Shown in pieces: positions 7,273-13,553 of a stretch of 13,553 bases of DNA. Every line of letters starts with the position of its first letter. Within the stretch, counting starts at the first letter, position 1. The DNA is taken from positions 1 to 13,553 of the forward strand of contig CANGUS010000021.1 of NCBI GenBank assembly GCA_947457085.1. The letters run 5' to 3'. Under the pieces are notes generated by a model. That model did not search any database, had not been told where the DNA came from, and worked only from the letters and a program-made list of their open reading frames with translations. Origin of the DNA: Bacteroidota bacterium (GTDB taxonomy: Bacteria; Bacteroidota; Bacteroidia; Chitinophagales; Chitinophagaceae). The position numbers and the translations under genes were made by a program.

Positions 7273-7851
7273 ATGTCTACAATTTCTACACAAAACCAAA
7301 AAATTCATCCACACAAACTATTGATGTGGATAGGAATCGCGAGTATTTGTATGATGTTTGCTGGTTGGACGAGTGCTTTTTTAGTACGAAAGGCACAAGG
7401 CAATTGGCTATTATTTTCAATGCCAACTTCTTTTTGGATTTCCACAGGAGTGGTTATCGCTAGTAGCTTCACGATGTTTTTAGCTATTAAAGAATTTAAA
7501 AAAAGTAATTTCACAAAATTCAAATTATTATTCAATGCCACTACTCTTTTAGGCATTGCATTTATGGTTCTTCAATTGATGGGATTTGCCGAAATGCACC
7601 AAGCAGGTTTAAACTTAGCGAGTTCTGCAGAAGGTGTTTCCGGTAGTTTTATTTATGTAATCTCCAGTGTGCATATTTTGCACATGTTAGGAGGTGTTAT
7701 CGCAATGATCATTATGAATTTTGTAATCAAACACAGAATTAAAAATAATAATTTAAGTAGCAACGGATTAGAAATTTTAGGCACTTATTGGCATTTTGTT
7801 GATGTGCTTTGGATATATTTGTTTCTCTTTTTCTTAATAAATCAAAAATAA
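7273..7851 (+). CDS. Heme-copper oxidase subunit III-like protein (short, 5 TM)
   Basis: This 192-residue membrane protein belongs to the cytochrome c oxidase subunit III family. I count five hydrophobic segments at about 14-38, 52-72, 84-108, 124-152 and 168-189. Family signatures are the SFIYVISSVHILHMLGG block (125-141) and the C-terminal TYWHFVDVLWIYLFLFF (171-187), which is almost repeated in the next gene. Subunit III stabilises the catalytic core (subunits I and II, not in this window) of the terminal oxidase and has no redox centre. It is the first gene of a three-gene operon: 16 bases separate it from the larger subunit III gene, and a recognised promoter lies upstream. Two adjacent subunit III-like genes of different length are a usual Bacteroidota arrangement, and the two are paralogues rather than fragments of one gene. 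Confidence 0.85.
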   Translation: MSTISTQNQKIHPHKLLMWIGIASICMMFAGWTSAFLVRKAQGNWLLFSMPTSFWISTGVVIASSFTMFLAIKEFKKSNFTKFKLLFNATTLLGIAFMVLQLMGFAEMHQAGLNLASSAEGVSGSFIYVISSVHILHMLGGVIAMIIMNFVIKHRIKNNNLSSNGLEILGTYWHFVDVLWIYLFLFFLINQK

Positions 7852-7867
7852 TAGAATAAAAAACACG

Positions 7868-8629
7868 ATGAGTACAGCAGCAATAGATAAAAAACAAGCA
7901 TGGGGTGGTGGTCAAAGTCCATTCCAATTAAGTTATGGAAAAATCATGATGTGGTTTTTCTTGATGAGTGATGCCTTCACATTTGGCGCATTTCTTATTT
8001 CTTATGGAACCACTCGTTTTGCAAGTGTTTTGTGGCCCGATTCAAATGAAGTTTTTGCTTCTTTCCCTTGGTTTGCACCGAATGGCGGAGCACCCATGGC
8101 ATTTGTAAGTTTAATGACTTTTATTTTGATTATCAGTTCGGTAACAATGGTTTTAGCAGTACATGCAGGTCATTGCAACGATAAAAAACAAGTAATCAAA
8201 TGGATGCTTTGGACCATTTTAGGTGGGATTGCCTTCTTATCTTGTCAAGCTTGGGAGTGGATGCATTTATTTCACCACAATGGTACATTATGGGGTTCAT
8301 TCAGAAATGGGGAAGGTGCTGAAGTATTACCTCATTTATTCAATCACAGTCACATAGCTGCATTGACAGCAAAAGAAGGTGCTGAATTTGTAACCAGAGA
8401 AAGTGCGGATGCAGCGCATAAGTTTTTCAACTTTTTCTTTTCAATCACAGGGTTTCATGGAGCACACGTAGCATCAGGTGTGGTATTGAATATCATTATC
8501 TTATTAAACACAATCAATGGAACCTACGAAAAAAGAGGACACTATGAAATGGTTGAGAAAGTAGGTCTTTATTGGCACTTTGTAGATTTAGTTTGGGTAT
8601 TCGTATTCACTTGTTTCTACTTACTATAA
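7868..8629 (+). CDS. Cytochrome c oxidase subunit III (ctaE/coxC type)
   Basis: This 253-residue protein is a second subunit III family member. Five hydrophobic segments lie at about 24-48, 77-100, 110-133, 188-213 and 234-253. Conserved family features are the acidic residue in QAWEW (E130), TGFHGAHV (194-201), and the C-terminal GLYWHFVDLVWVFVF (233-247). Between segments 3 and 4 there is a long hydrophilic loop (about 134-187) rich in His and charged residues that the shorter upstream paralogue lacks. It acts in the inner membrane with oxidase subunits I and II. The gene sits 16 bases after the short subunit III gene and 54 bases before the subunit IV-like gene, and is most likely cotranscribed with both. 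The start MSTAA is similar to the MSTIS start of the upstream gene. Confidence 0.88.
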   Translation: MSTAAIDKKQAWGGGQSPFQLSYGKIMMWFFLMSDAFTFGAFLISYGTTRFASVLWPDSNEVFASFPWFAPNGGAPMAFVSLMTFILIISSVTMVLAVHAGHCNDKKQVIKWMLWTILGGIAFLSCQAWEWMHLFHHNGTLWGSFRNGEGAEVLPHLFNHSHIAALTAKEGAEFVTRESADAAHKFFNFFFSITGFHGAHVASGVVLNIIILLNTINGTYEKRGHYEMVEKVGLYWHFVDLVWVFVFTCFYLL

Positions 8630-8683
8630 TGCTCTATCAAAAATATTAACATTTAAACATTAACAACTAATAATTATTAAAAT

Positions 8684-9085
8684 ATGCACTTTAGCGATTA
8701 CGAATCAGACCAATCAAGATTATACAATGCTCACCATGGTGATATTAACTCAGCAGAAAGCAAATCTAAAGTAAAAAATATCTGGAAAATAACGGCTTAT
8801 CTTACATTAATTACCTTGATTGAAGTAGGAATTGGATTATACTCTCATTACAGCCATGCAGAAGGTGGTTTAAAAACTGCGTATAATATTATTTTCATTT
8901 TAATGACATTGTTAAAAGCAGGCTTAATTGTTTCTATTTTCATGCACCTAGGTGATGAAGTAAAATCAATGATTATGATGATATTAATTCCATTGACTTT
9001 ATTTATTTGGTTCACCATTGCCTTTATAGCCGATGGGGCGTTTTGGTTATGGATTAACCAACATGTTTATACATGGTCTAAATAA
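8684..9085 (+). CDS. Cytochrome c oxidase subunit IV family protein (COX4/CyoD-like)
   Basis: This 133-residue protein has a soluble N-terminal stretch (about 1-30) followed by three hydrophobic segments at about 33-54, 65-89 and 95-117. This three-helix layout, with FILMTLLKAGLIVSIFMHLGDE across the second helix and its end, is typical of the prokaryotic COX4/CyoD family of small accessory oxidase subunits, which help assemble or stabilise the oxidase core. It is the last gene of the operon, 54 bases after the subunit III gene, and a strong terminator starts 19 bases after its stop. The first 30 residues are His/Asp/Ser-rich and longer than in the shortest relatives. Family call rests on the layout plus the neighbours; sequence conservation in this family is low. 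Confidence 0.82.
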   Translation: MHFSDYESDQSRLYNAHHGDINSAESKSKVKNIWKITAYLTLITLIEVGIGLYSHYSHAEGGLKTAYNIIFILMTLLKAGLIVSIFMHLGDEVKSMIMMILIPLTLFIWFTIAFIADGAFWLWINQHVYTWSK

Positions 9086-9103
9086 TGAAATATTTTATCA
9101 AAT

Positions 9104-9136
9104 AAAGGCTGTCCAAATGGGCAGCCTTTTATTTTT
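9104..9136 (+). terminator. Rho-independent terminator of the oxidase operon
   Basis: AAAGGCTGTCC (9104-9114) pairs with GGGCAGCCTTT (9119-9129), 11 bp with one G-T wobble, around an AAAT loop, followed by a T-rich tract. It lies 19 bases after the subunit IV-like stop codon. Confidence 0.9.
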
Positions 9137-9240
9137 GGCAAGAAATTTGTATAGTATATAGTTCAATTGCCTATTGTATTATTTTATAATTAGGTGATTT
9201 TTAAAAAAAACCTTTACATTTACCATTAAAATTAATAAAA

Positions 9241-11421
9241 ATGAGAAAAATACTCTTTTCTATTTTATCAATGACATTGTTATTGTCTTTGAACACAACG
9301 GCACAAAGAAAATGTGGTTCTGCAGAGCATTACCACGAAATGTTGCAAAACAACCCTTCGTTTGCACAACAAAGACAATTAATTGAAACACAAACTGCCA
9401 ATTATGAAAATAACCCTTCCAGTCACAAAAGAGCAGTAGTAACCATACCGGTTGTATTTCATGTTGTTTATAATACAACATTACAAAACGTTACAGATGC
9501 TCAAATACAATCACAATTAACCGTTTTGAATGCTGACTTTAGAAAGCTAAATACCGATATTTCTCTATTGCCTGCTGCATTTACAGGATTAGCTGCTGAT
9601 TGTGAAATTCAATTTTGCTTAGCACAACAAGATCCTGCTGGCTTAGCCACGACAGGGATTGTACGTAAAAGCACTACCACCACTTCATTTTCAACAAACG
9701 ATGGCGTAAAATATACTGCTCAAGGTGGAGATAACATTTGGGATAGAAACAAATATTTAAACATTTGGGTTTGTAACTTAAGTGGAGGTGTTTTAGGATA
9801 TGCTCAATTTCCAGGAGGCCCTGCTGCTACTGATGGCGTAGTAATTACCTATACTGCTTTAGGTACAATGGGAACGGCTGCTTCACCATATAACAAAGGA
9901 AGAACGGCTACTCATGAAGTAGGACATTGGCTAAACTTATATCATATTTGGGGTGATGATGGAACGGCATGCACTGGAGATGATTTAGTTGCTGATACCC
10001 CTAATCAAGCAGATGAAAACTATGGTTGTCCTACATTCCCTCAAATATCTTGTTCAAATGGTCCCAATGGTGACTTGTTTATGAATTACATGGATTACAC
10101 AAATGATGCTTGTATGTATATGTTTACAACTGGCCAAAAAACACGACTCAGTGCACTATTTGCTGCTGGTGGATCTAGAGCTTCTTTAGCCACATCAAAT
10201 GGATGTAATGCTCCAAGCGTTACAACATGTGGAAATCCAACAGGATTGTCTTCCTCTTTAATTACAACAACGGGTGCAACAATCAGTTGGACAGCAGTTT
10301 CAGGGGCTACTAGCTATAATGTACAATATAAATTAAGTACGGCTACTACTTGGACTACATTAACTGCTTCTACTACTTCATCTACATTAACCGGATTAAC
10401 CGCTGGCTCTATGTATAATTTCCAAATTCAAGCAGTTTGTGCAAGCGGAACAAGTTCTTATGTAGCCTCTAGCTTTACAACGGCCACTGCAGCTACTTGT
10501 GGAAATCCAACAGGTTTAACAGCCACTTCAATTACTACAACAGGCGCTACCTTAGGTTGGACAGCAGTTTCAGGAGCTACCAGCTATAACATTCAATACA
10601 AATTAAGCACGGCAACTACTTGGACTACAACTACCGCTACAACTAATTCAAAAGCGATTACAGGTTTAACTCCAGGGTCAACATATAATTTCCAAGTTCA
10701 AGCAGTTTGTGCAAGCGGAACAAGTTCTTATGTTGCTTCTACATTTACTACAACCGCTAGTGGTGTAACATGTACAAATAATTATGAATCAAATAATACA
10801 AGAGCTACAGCCACTTCAATAGCTATTAATACCAACATTACCTCAATGCTTGGAACAAGCACAGACAAAGATTACTTCAAAATTGTAACGACTTCGGCTG
10901 CACCTAAATTGAAAGTAACGCTTAGTACATTGCCTTTTGATTATGATGTTAGTTTATACAATGCAAATGGCACTTTGTTGTCAACAGCTGCTGCCAGTGG
11001 AACTACAACTGAAACCATTAAATACAACACAGCAACCACTGGAGCTACTTACTATATATACGTGTATGGTTATAATGGCGCATTTAGTGCTACAAATTGT
11101 TATACATTAAATGCCAGTACCAGTGCAACAACTTGGAAAGTAGAAGAAGAGAATCAATTCACCACAAAACCTGCTTTTAATATTTATCCAAATCCAGCAT
11201 CAGATAATGTAACAATTTCATATTTTGAAGAAGCGAATGTGAATGTTGTTGCTACTATCTATAGTTCACTCGGCCAAAAAGTAAGTACTCAAAAAGTAAC
11301 TACTTTGGAAGGAGAAAATAAAATGACATTTGATGTAAATAATCTTTCTAAAGGAATGTATATCTTAGAAATGATTTCAAACGGTGAACGCAAAGTTCAA
11401 AAGTTCACCATACAAAAATAA
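9241..11421 (+). CDS. Secreted M43-type zinc metalloprotease with 2 FN3, PPC and T9SS sorting domains
   Basis: The 726 residues begin with a Sec signal peptide (about 1-21, ending LNTTAQ). A propeptide-like stretch leads to a metalloprotease of the pappalysin/cytophagalysin (M43) type at about 65-320: THEVGHWLNLYHIWG holds the zinc histidines H225, H229 and H235 and the catalytic E226; the cysteine-bearing DDLVADTPNQ...YGC block and the Met-turn region NYMDYTNDACMYMFT (282-296) follow. The usual Gly of HExxHxxGxxH is N232. Two fibronectin III domains start at C330 and C420, 90 residues apart and nearly identical. A pre-peptidase C-terminal (PPC) domain covers about 511-625. The tail (about 645-726, FNIYPNPASDN...VQKFTIQK) is a T9SS sorting domain. 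Known relatives digest extracellular protein; the substrate here cannot be read. It is monocistronic, between two terminators; a TACATTTA sequence at 9215 is a weak -7 candidate. Confidence 0.92.
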   Translation: MRKILFSILSMTLLLSLNTTAQRKCGSAEHYHEMLQNNPSFAQQRQLIETQTANYENNPSSHKRAVVTIPVVFHVVYNTTLQNVTDAQIQSQLTVLNADFRKLNTDISLLPAAFTGLAADCEIQFCLAQQDPAGLATTGIVRKSTTTTSFSTNDGVKYTAQGGDNIWDRNKYLNIWVCNLSGGVLGYAQFPGGPAATDGVVITYTALGTMGTAASPYNKGRTATHEVGHWLNLYHIWGDDGTACTGDDLVADTPNQADENYGCPTFPQISCSNGPNGDLFMNYMDYTNDACMYMFTTGQKTRLSALFAAGGSRASLATSNGCNAPSVTTCGNPTGLSSSLITTTGATISWTAVSGATSYNVQYKLSTATTWTTLTASTTSSTLTGLTAGSMYNFQIQAVCASGTSSYVASSFTTATAATCGNPTGLTATSITTTGATLGWTAVSGATSYNIQYKLSTATTWTTTTATTNSKAITGLTPGSTYNFQVQAVCASGTSSYVASTFTTTASGVTCTNNYESNNTRATATSIAINTNITSMLGTSTDKDYFKIVTTSAAPKLKVTLSTLPFDYDVSLYNANGTLLSTAAASGTTTETIKYNTATTGATYYIYVYGYNGAFSATNCYTLNASTSATTWKVEEENQFTTKPAFNIYPNPASDNVTISYFEEANVNVVATIYSSLGQKVSTQKVTTLEGENKMTFDVNNLSKGMYILEMISNGERKVQKFTIQK
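10228..10756 (+). repeat. Tandem ~270-bp repeat encoding the two FN3 domains
   Basis: Copies begin at 10228 and 10498, each with the codons for CGNPTGL. Long stretches are identical or nearly so at the DNA level, such as TGGACAGCAGTTTCAGG, and a run around CAAGCAGTTTGTGCAAGCGG near each copy's end. Many remaining differences are synonymous. This points to a recent tandem domain duplication or continued exchange between the copies. Confidence 0.9.
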
Positions 11422-11444
11422 TTAGTAGCATTCATATACTTATC

Positions 11445-11477
11445 AAAGCGACTTCAGAAATGGAGTCGCTTTTTTTA
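11445..11477 (+). terminator. Rho-independent terminator after the metalloprotease gene
   Basis: AAAGCGACTTCA (11445-11456) pairs with TGGAGTCGCTTT (11461-11472), 12 bp with one T-G wobble, closing a GAAA tetraloop, and a T run follows. It starts 23 bases after the stop codon. Confidence 0.92.
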
Positions 11478-11506
11478 TATTAGGTTAAATTACAAAAACC
11501 TCAAAT

Positions 11507-11527
11507 CCCTCATCCGACATCCGTCAA
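11507..11527. repeat. Short heptamer repeat upstream of cysS
   Basis: Three consecutive 7-base units, CCCTCAT, CCGACAT and CCGTCAA, lie just before the cysS promoter box. They resemble the CTGACAT units found inside cysS at 12648-12668. With only three degenerate units this could be chance, but the shared period and sequence argue for one repeat family. Confidence 0.45.
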
Positions 11528-11534
11528 CTCTCTT

Positions 11535-11542
11535 TATATTTG
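11535..11542 (+). promoter_or_regulatory. Bacteroidota -7 box TATATTTG, 4 bases before cysS ATG
   Basis: TATATTTG matches TAnnTTTG exactly and is followed by four bases (CATC) and the cysS ATG, the same spacing as at 483-490 and 6414-6421. A leaderless mRNA is predicted. No TTG is visible 17-23 bases upstream. Confidence 0.6.
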
Positions 11543-11546
11543 CATC

Positions 11547-13043
11547 ATGTCTGATTTACACATTTATAATTCACTTACCAGAAAAAAAGAAAAGTTTGAA
11601 CCAATAAATGCACCTCATGTAGGGTTGTATGTCTGTGGGCCAACCGTATATAGTGATGCCCACATTGGCAATGTAAGAACATTTACATCGTTCGATATGA
11701 TTTATCGTTATTTAACATTTTGTGGTTATAAAGTACGATATGTTCGAAATATTACCGATGCAGGACATTTAACGAATGACAGAGGTGAAGGAGTAAATAG
11801 AATGGAGTCTCAAGCCAAGTTAGAAAGCTTGGAGCCGATGGAAATTGTACAAAAATATACGGTTGGTTTTCATCAAGTAATGGAAATGTTCAATGCACAT
11901 CCACCCACAATTGAACCAACAGCCACAGGCCATTTAATTGAACAAATTGAAATGATTGAAGTGCTGATCAAAAACGGATTTGCCTATGAAGTGAATGGCA
12001 ATGTTTATTTTGATGTAAAAAAATACAATGAAAACCATAATTATGGTATTTTATCTGGTAGAAATATCGATGACTTAATTGCTGGTTACAGAGATTTAGA
12101 TGGGCAAGATGAAAAACAAAATGCAATTGATTTTGCCCTTTGGAAAAAAGCAAGTCCAGAACATATTATGCAATGGCGTTCACCTTGGGGCATGGGTTTT
12201 CCTGGTTGGCATTTAGAATGTTCTGCTATGAGTACCAAATATTTAGGAAAAGATTTTGATATTCATGGTGGTGGCATGGATTTAAAATTTCCTCATCATG
12301 AGTGTGAAATTGCTCAAAATAATGGCTATTGTGGACATGGTGGTGCAAAATATTGGATGCATACGAATATGCTTAATTTTAATGGTCAAAAAATGAGCAA
12401 ATCATTTGGTAATTCTATCCTTCCAATCGAATTCGTAACAGGAAATCATCCACTTTTAGACAAAGGTTATTCTCCTTCGGTAGTGCGATTTTTGTTTTTA
12501 CAAACACACTATTCATCCGAATTAGACATCAATATTAAAGGTTTACAAGATGCAGAAAAAGGTTTGAAGAAATTGATGGATGCACTTGCAATAGTTGACA
12601 GTTGGCAGTTGGCAGTTGGCAGCGAACAAAATACAACAAACCATAAACTGACATCTGACATCGAACATCTAGCCTCTTCTTGCAAAGAATTTATGGATGA
12701 TGATTTTAATACAGCTCGTGTAATTGCTAATTTATTTGAAATGGCAACAATTATTAATTCAATAAAAGGTGGTCAAATAAAAAAAGAAGAAATTAGTAAT
12801 GAAACAATCGCATTAATGCAAAAAACCTTGAGTGATTATTTATTTGATGTTTTTGGGCTAAAACCTGTAGAAGAAAATACACCTTCTAAAATGGATGATG
12901 TGATGAATGTATTAATTGACATACGAAAAGAAGCAAAAGTGAAAAAAGATTTTAGCACGAGCGATGCCATTCGTAATAAATTACAAGAAGCAGGCATTCA
13001 ATTAAAAGATGAAAAAGATGGGAGCGTAAGTTGGAGTATTTAA
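11547..13043 (+). CDS. cysS: Cysteinyl-tRNA synthetase
   Basis: CysS attaches cysteine to tRNA-Cys in the cytoplasm. The 498-residue class I enzyme shows the zinc ligands C30, C225, H250 and E254 with the spacing of the E. coli enzyme, the HIGH-like motif HIGN (39-42), the KMSKS motif (282-286), and the GWHLECSAMS and IHGGGMDLKFPHHECEIAQ blocks. The C-terminal helical anticodon-binding region contains the conserved DDDFNTA (384-390) and a KDFSTSDAIRNKL segment near the end. Oddity: residues about 350-373 (VDSWQLAVGSEQNTTNHKLTSD) are encoded by short 7-bp tandem repeats in opposite orientations, an in-frame insertion in a loop between helices where family length varies. The start is supported by the TAnnTTTG box four bases upstream. 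The gene stands alone, and no clear hairpin terminator follows it. Confidence 0.96.
   Translation: MSDLHIYNSLTRKKEKFEPINAPHVGLYVCGPTVYSDAHIGNVRTFTSFDMIYRYLTFCGYKVRYVRNITDAGHLTNDRGEGVNRMESQAKLESLEPMEIVQKYTVGFHQVMEMFNAHPPTIEPTATGHLIEQIEMIEVLIKNGFAYEVNGNVYFDVKKYNENHNYGILSGRNIDDLIAGYRDLDGQDEKQNAIDFALWKKASPEHIMQWRSPWGMGFPGWHLECSAMSTKYLGKDFDIHGGGMDLKFPHHECEIAQNNGYCGHGGAKYWMHTNMLNFNGQKMSKSFGNSILPIEFVTGNHPLLDKGYSPSVVRFLFLQTHYSSELDINIKGLQDAEKGLKKLMDALAIVDSWQLAVGSEQNTTNHKLTSDIEHLASSCKEFMDDDFNTARVIANLFEMATIINSIKGGQIKKEEISNETIALMQKTLSDYLFDVFGLKPVEENTPSKMDDVMNVLIDIRKEAKVKKDFSTSDAIRNKLQEAGIQLKDEKDGSVSWSI
12594..12668. repeat. Heptamer repeat element inserted in frame within cysS
   Basis: Four 7-base units, GTTGACA then three GTTGGCA, fill 12594-12621. 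After a 26-base spacer, three units of the form CTGACAT, CTGACAT, CGAACAT fill 12648-12668; their complement (ATGTCAG) resembles the first arm, so the element is a degenerate inverted pair of heptamer arrays. Seven bases is not a multiple of three, yet the whole stretch keeps the cysS frame open. Confidence 0.75.
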
Positions 13044-13169
13044 AAAGAAAGTACGTACAAATACCTATTTAATTTACGTTTTTCAAGTCATCAAACAACA
13101 ATTCGGTTATTTAAAATATATAATGTAGAACTTTTAAAACAAGGATTTAAAAGAATCACTGATAAGGTT

Positions 13170-13177
13170 TAAATTTG
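13170..13177 (+). promoter_or_regulatory. Candidate fumC -7 box TAAATTTG
   Basis: TAAATTTG matches TAnnTTTG exactly and lies 66 bases before the fumC ATG, so unlike cysS or lipB this gene would have a leader of about 60 bases. No TTG is visible 17-23 bases upstream. The remainder of the 200-base gap 13044-13243 holds only AT-rich sequence and the repeat-like stretch at 13205-13232. Confidence 0.5.
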
Positions 13178-13204
13178 CGAAATTATTTTTAAAAATTAAA
13201 AAAA

Positions 13205-13232
13205 TCCTCTGCGTTCTATAGTTCTCAGCGGT
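13205..13232. repeat. Degenerate CTCTGCGTT-type tandem repeat in the fumC leader
   Basis: CCTCTGCGTT, CTATAGTT and CTCAGCGGT follow each other with an 8-9 base period and stand out as GC-rich in an AT-rich gap. It resembles CTCTGCGTTCTCTGCGGT-like intergenic repeats that I recall from many bacterial genomes. The call rests on recollection plus the visible period. Confidence 0.4.
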
Positions 13233-13243
13233 AAATAAAAACA

Positions 13244-13553
13244 ATGAGTTTCAGAATCGAAAAAGACACGATGGGTGAGGTTTCAGTACCAATGAATGCC
13301 ATCTATGGAGCACAAACACAACGCTCTATCGACAATTTTAAAATTGCACAAGACATCAACAAAATGCCAAAAGAAATTATTCAGGCATTTGCGTATTTGA
13401 AAAAAGCGGCAGCCATCACCAACATGGAGGCAAAAGTATTGTCGAAAGAAAAATGCGAATTAATAGGCAAAGTATGTGATGAAATTTTAGAAGGAAAACA
13501 TGCTGATGCTTTTCCATTAGTGGTTTGGCAAACAGGAAGTGGTACACAAAGCA
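13244..13553 (+). CDS. fumC: Class II fumarate hydratase FumC, 3' truncated by window
   Basis: The first 103 codons of the gene are present and the frame runs open off the window end. The N terminus FRIEKDTMGEVSVPMNAIYGAQTQRSIDNFKI is the usual class II fumarase/aspartase start, and the last visible residues WQTGSGTQS begin the substrate-binding signature of the superfamily. FumC is a soluble, iron-independent homotetramer that converts fumarate and malate in the TCA cycle. Aspartase and argininosuccinate lyase belong to the same superfamily, but the GEVSVP...YGAQTQRSI pattern with PLVVWQTGSGTQS favours fumarase; aspartase is the main alternative, since the segments that decide lie outside. 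The ATG at 13244 is preceded by an A-rich stretch without a clear Shine-Dalgarno sequence, as is normal in this phylum. Confidence 0.88.
   Translation, partial: MSFRIEKDTMGEVSVPMNAIYGAQTQRSIDNFKIAQDINKMPKEIIQAFAYLKKAAAITNMEAKVLSKEKCELIGKVCDEILEGKHADAFPLVVWQTGSGTQS

Noticed and set aside
7273..8629. One subunit III gene broken by a frameshift
   Set aside because: Both genes have their own start, a full set of about five membrane segments and the same C-terminal YWHFVD motif, so they are separate paralogues.
13044..13243. Terminator, small RNA or tRNA between cysS and fumC
   Set aside because: GTACGTAC at 13051 is a palindrome without a loop, and I found no GC-rich stem followed by T, nor any cloverleaf.
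1..13553. Defence island, prophage, integrative element or other new multi-gene system
   Set aside because: All recognised genes are housekeeping, respiratory or secreted-protein genes; I see no integrase, transposase, toxin-antitoxin pair or attachment-site repeats.

Overview
The window looks like chromosomal DNA from an AT-rich member of the Bacteroidota. Three things point there: C-terminal type IX secretion (T9SS) sorting domains on two proteins, TAnnTTTG promoter elements upstream of several genes, and paired subunit III-like cytochrome oxidase genes followed by a subunit IV-like gene. I cannot name family or genus from this stretch alone.

Layout. Positions 1-417 hold the C-terminal end of a secreted T9SS cargo protein, closed by a strong terminator. 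A membrane-anchored SIMPL-domain protein follows (495-1229, +). It converges on a four-gene minus-strand cluster that reads, in transcription order, rluD-type pseudouridine synthase (5921-4851), an oligopeptide-type solute-binding lipoprotein (4858-3230), zapA (3198-2923) and polX (2920-1250). The first two genes overlap by 8 bases and the last two are 2 bases apart. A good promoter at the lipoprotein/zapA boundary suggests zapA-polX can also be transcribed alone.

The 504-base divergent gap between rluD and lipB holds an 11-copy, 21-bp minisatellite. Rightward from there come lipB (octanoyltransferase, 6426-7145); a three-gene respiratory operon (7273-9085: two subunit III-like proteins and a subunit IV-like protein) with its own promoter and terminator; a large secreted M43-type zinc metalloprotease with two near-identical fibronectin III domains, a pre-peptidase C-terminal domain and a T9SS tail (9241-11421); cysS (11547-13043); and the first 310 bases of fumC, cut by the window edge.

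Most genes are housekeeping: rRNA modification, division, DNA repair, lipoylation, respiration, tRNA charging and the TCA cycle. I found no prophage, CRISPR array, insertion sequence, tRNA or rRNA, and no new defence-type system. The points most worth a second look are a PolX whose polymerase active site is degraded while its PHP nuclease site is intact; the minisatellite between divergent genes; a short-period heptamer repeat embedded in frame in cysS with a related copy in the cysS upstream region; and three genes whose TAnnTTTG box sits exactly 4 bases before the ATG, which predicts leaderless mRNAs.
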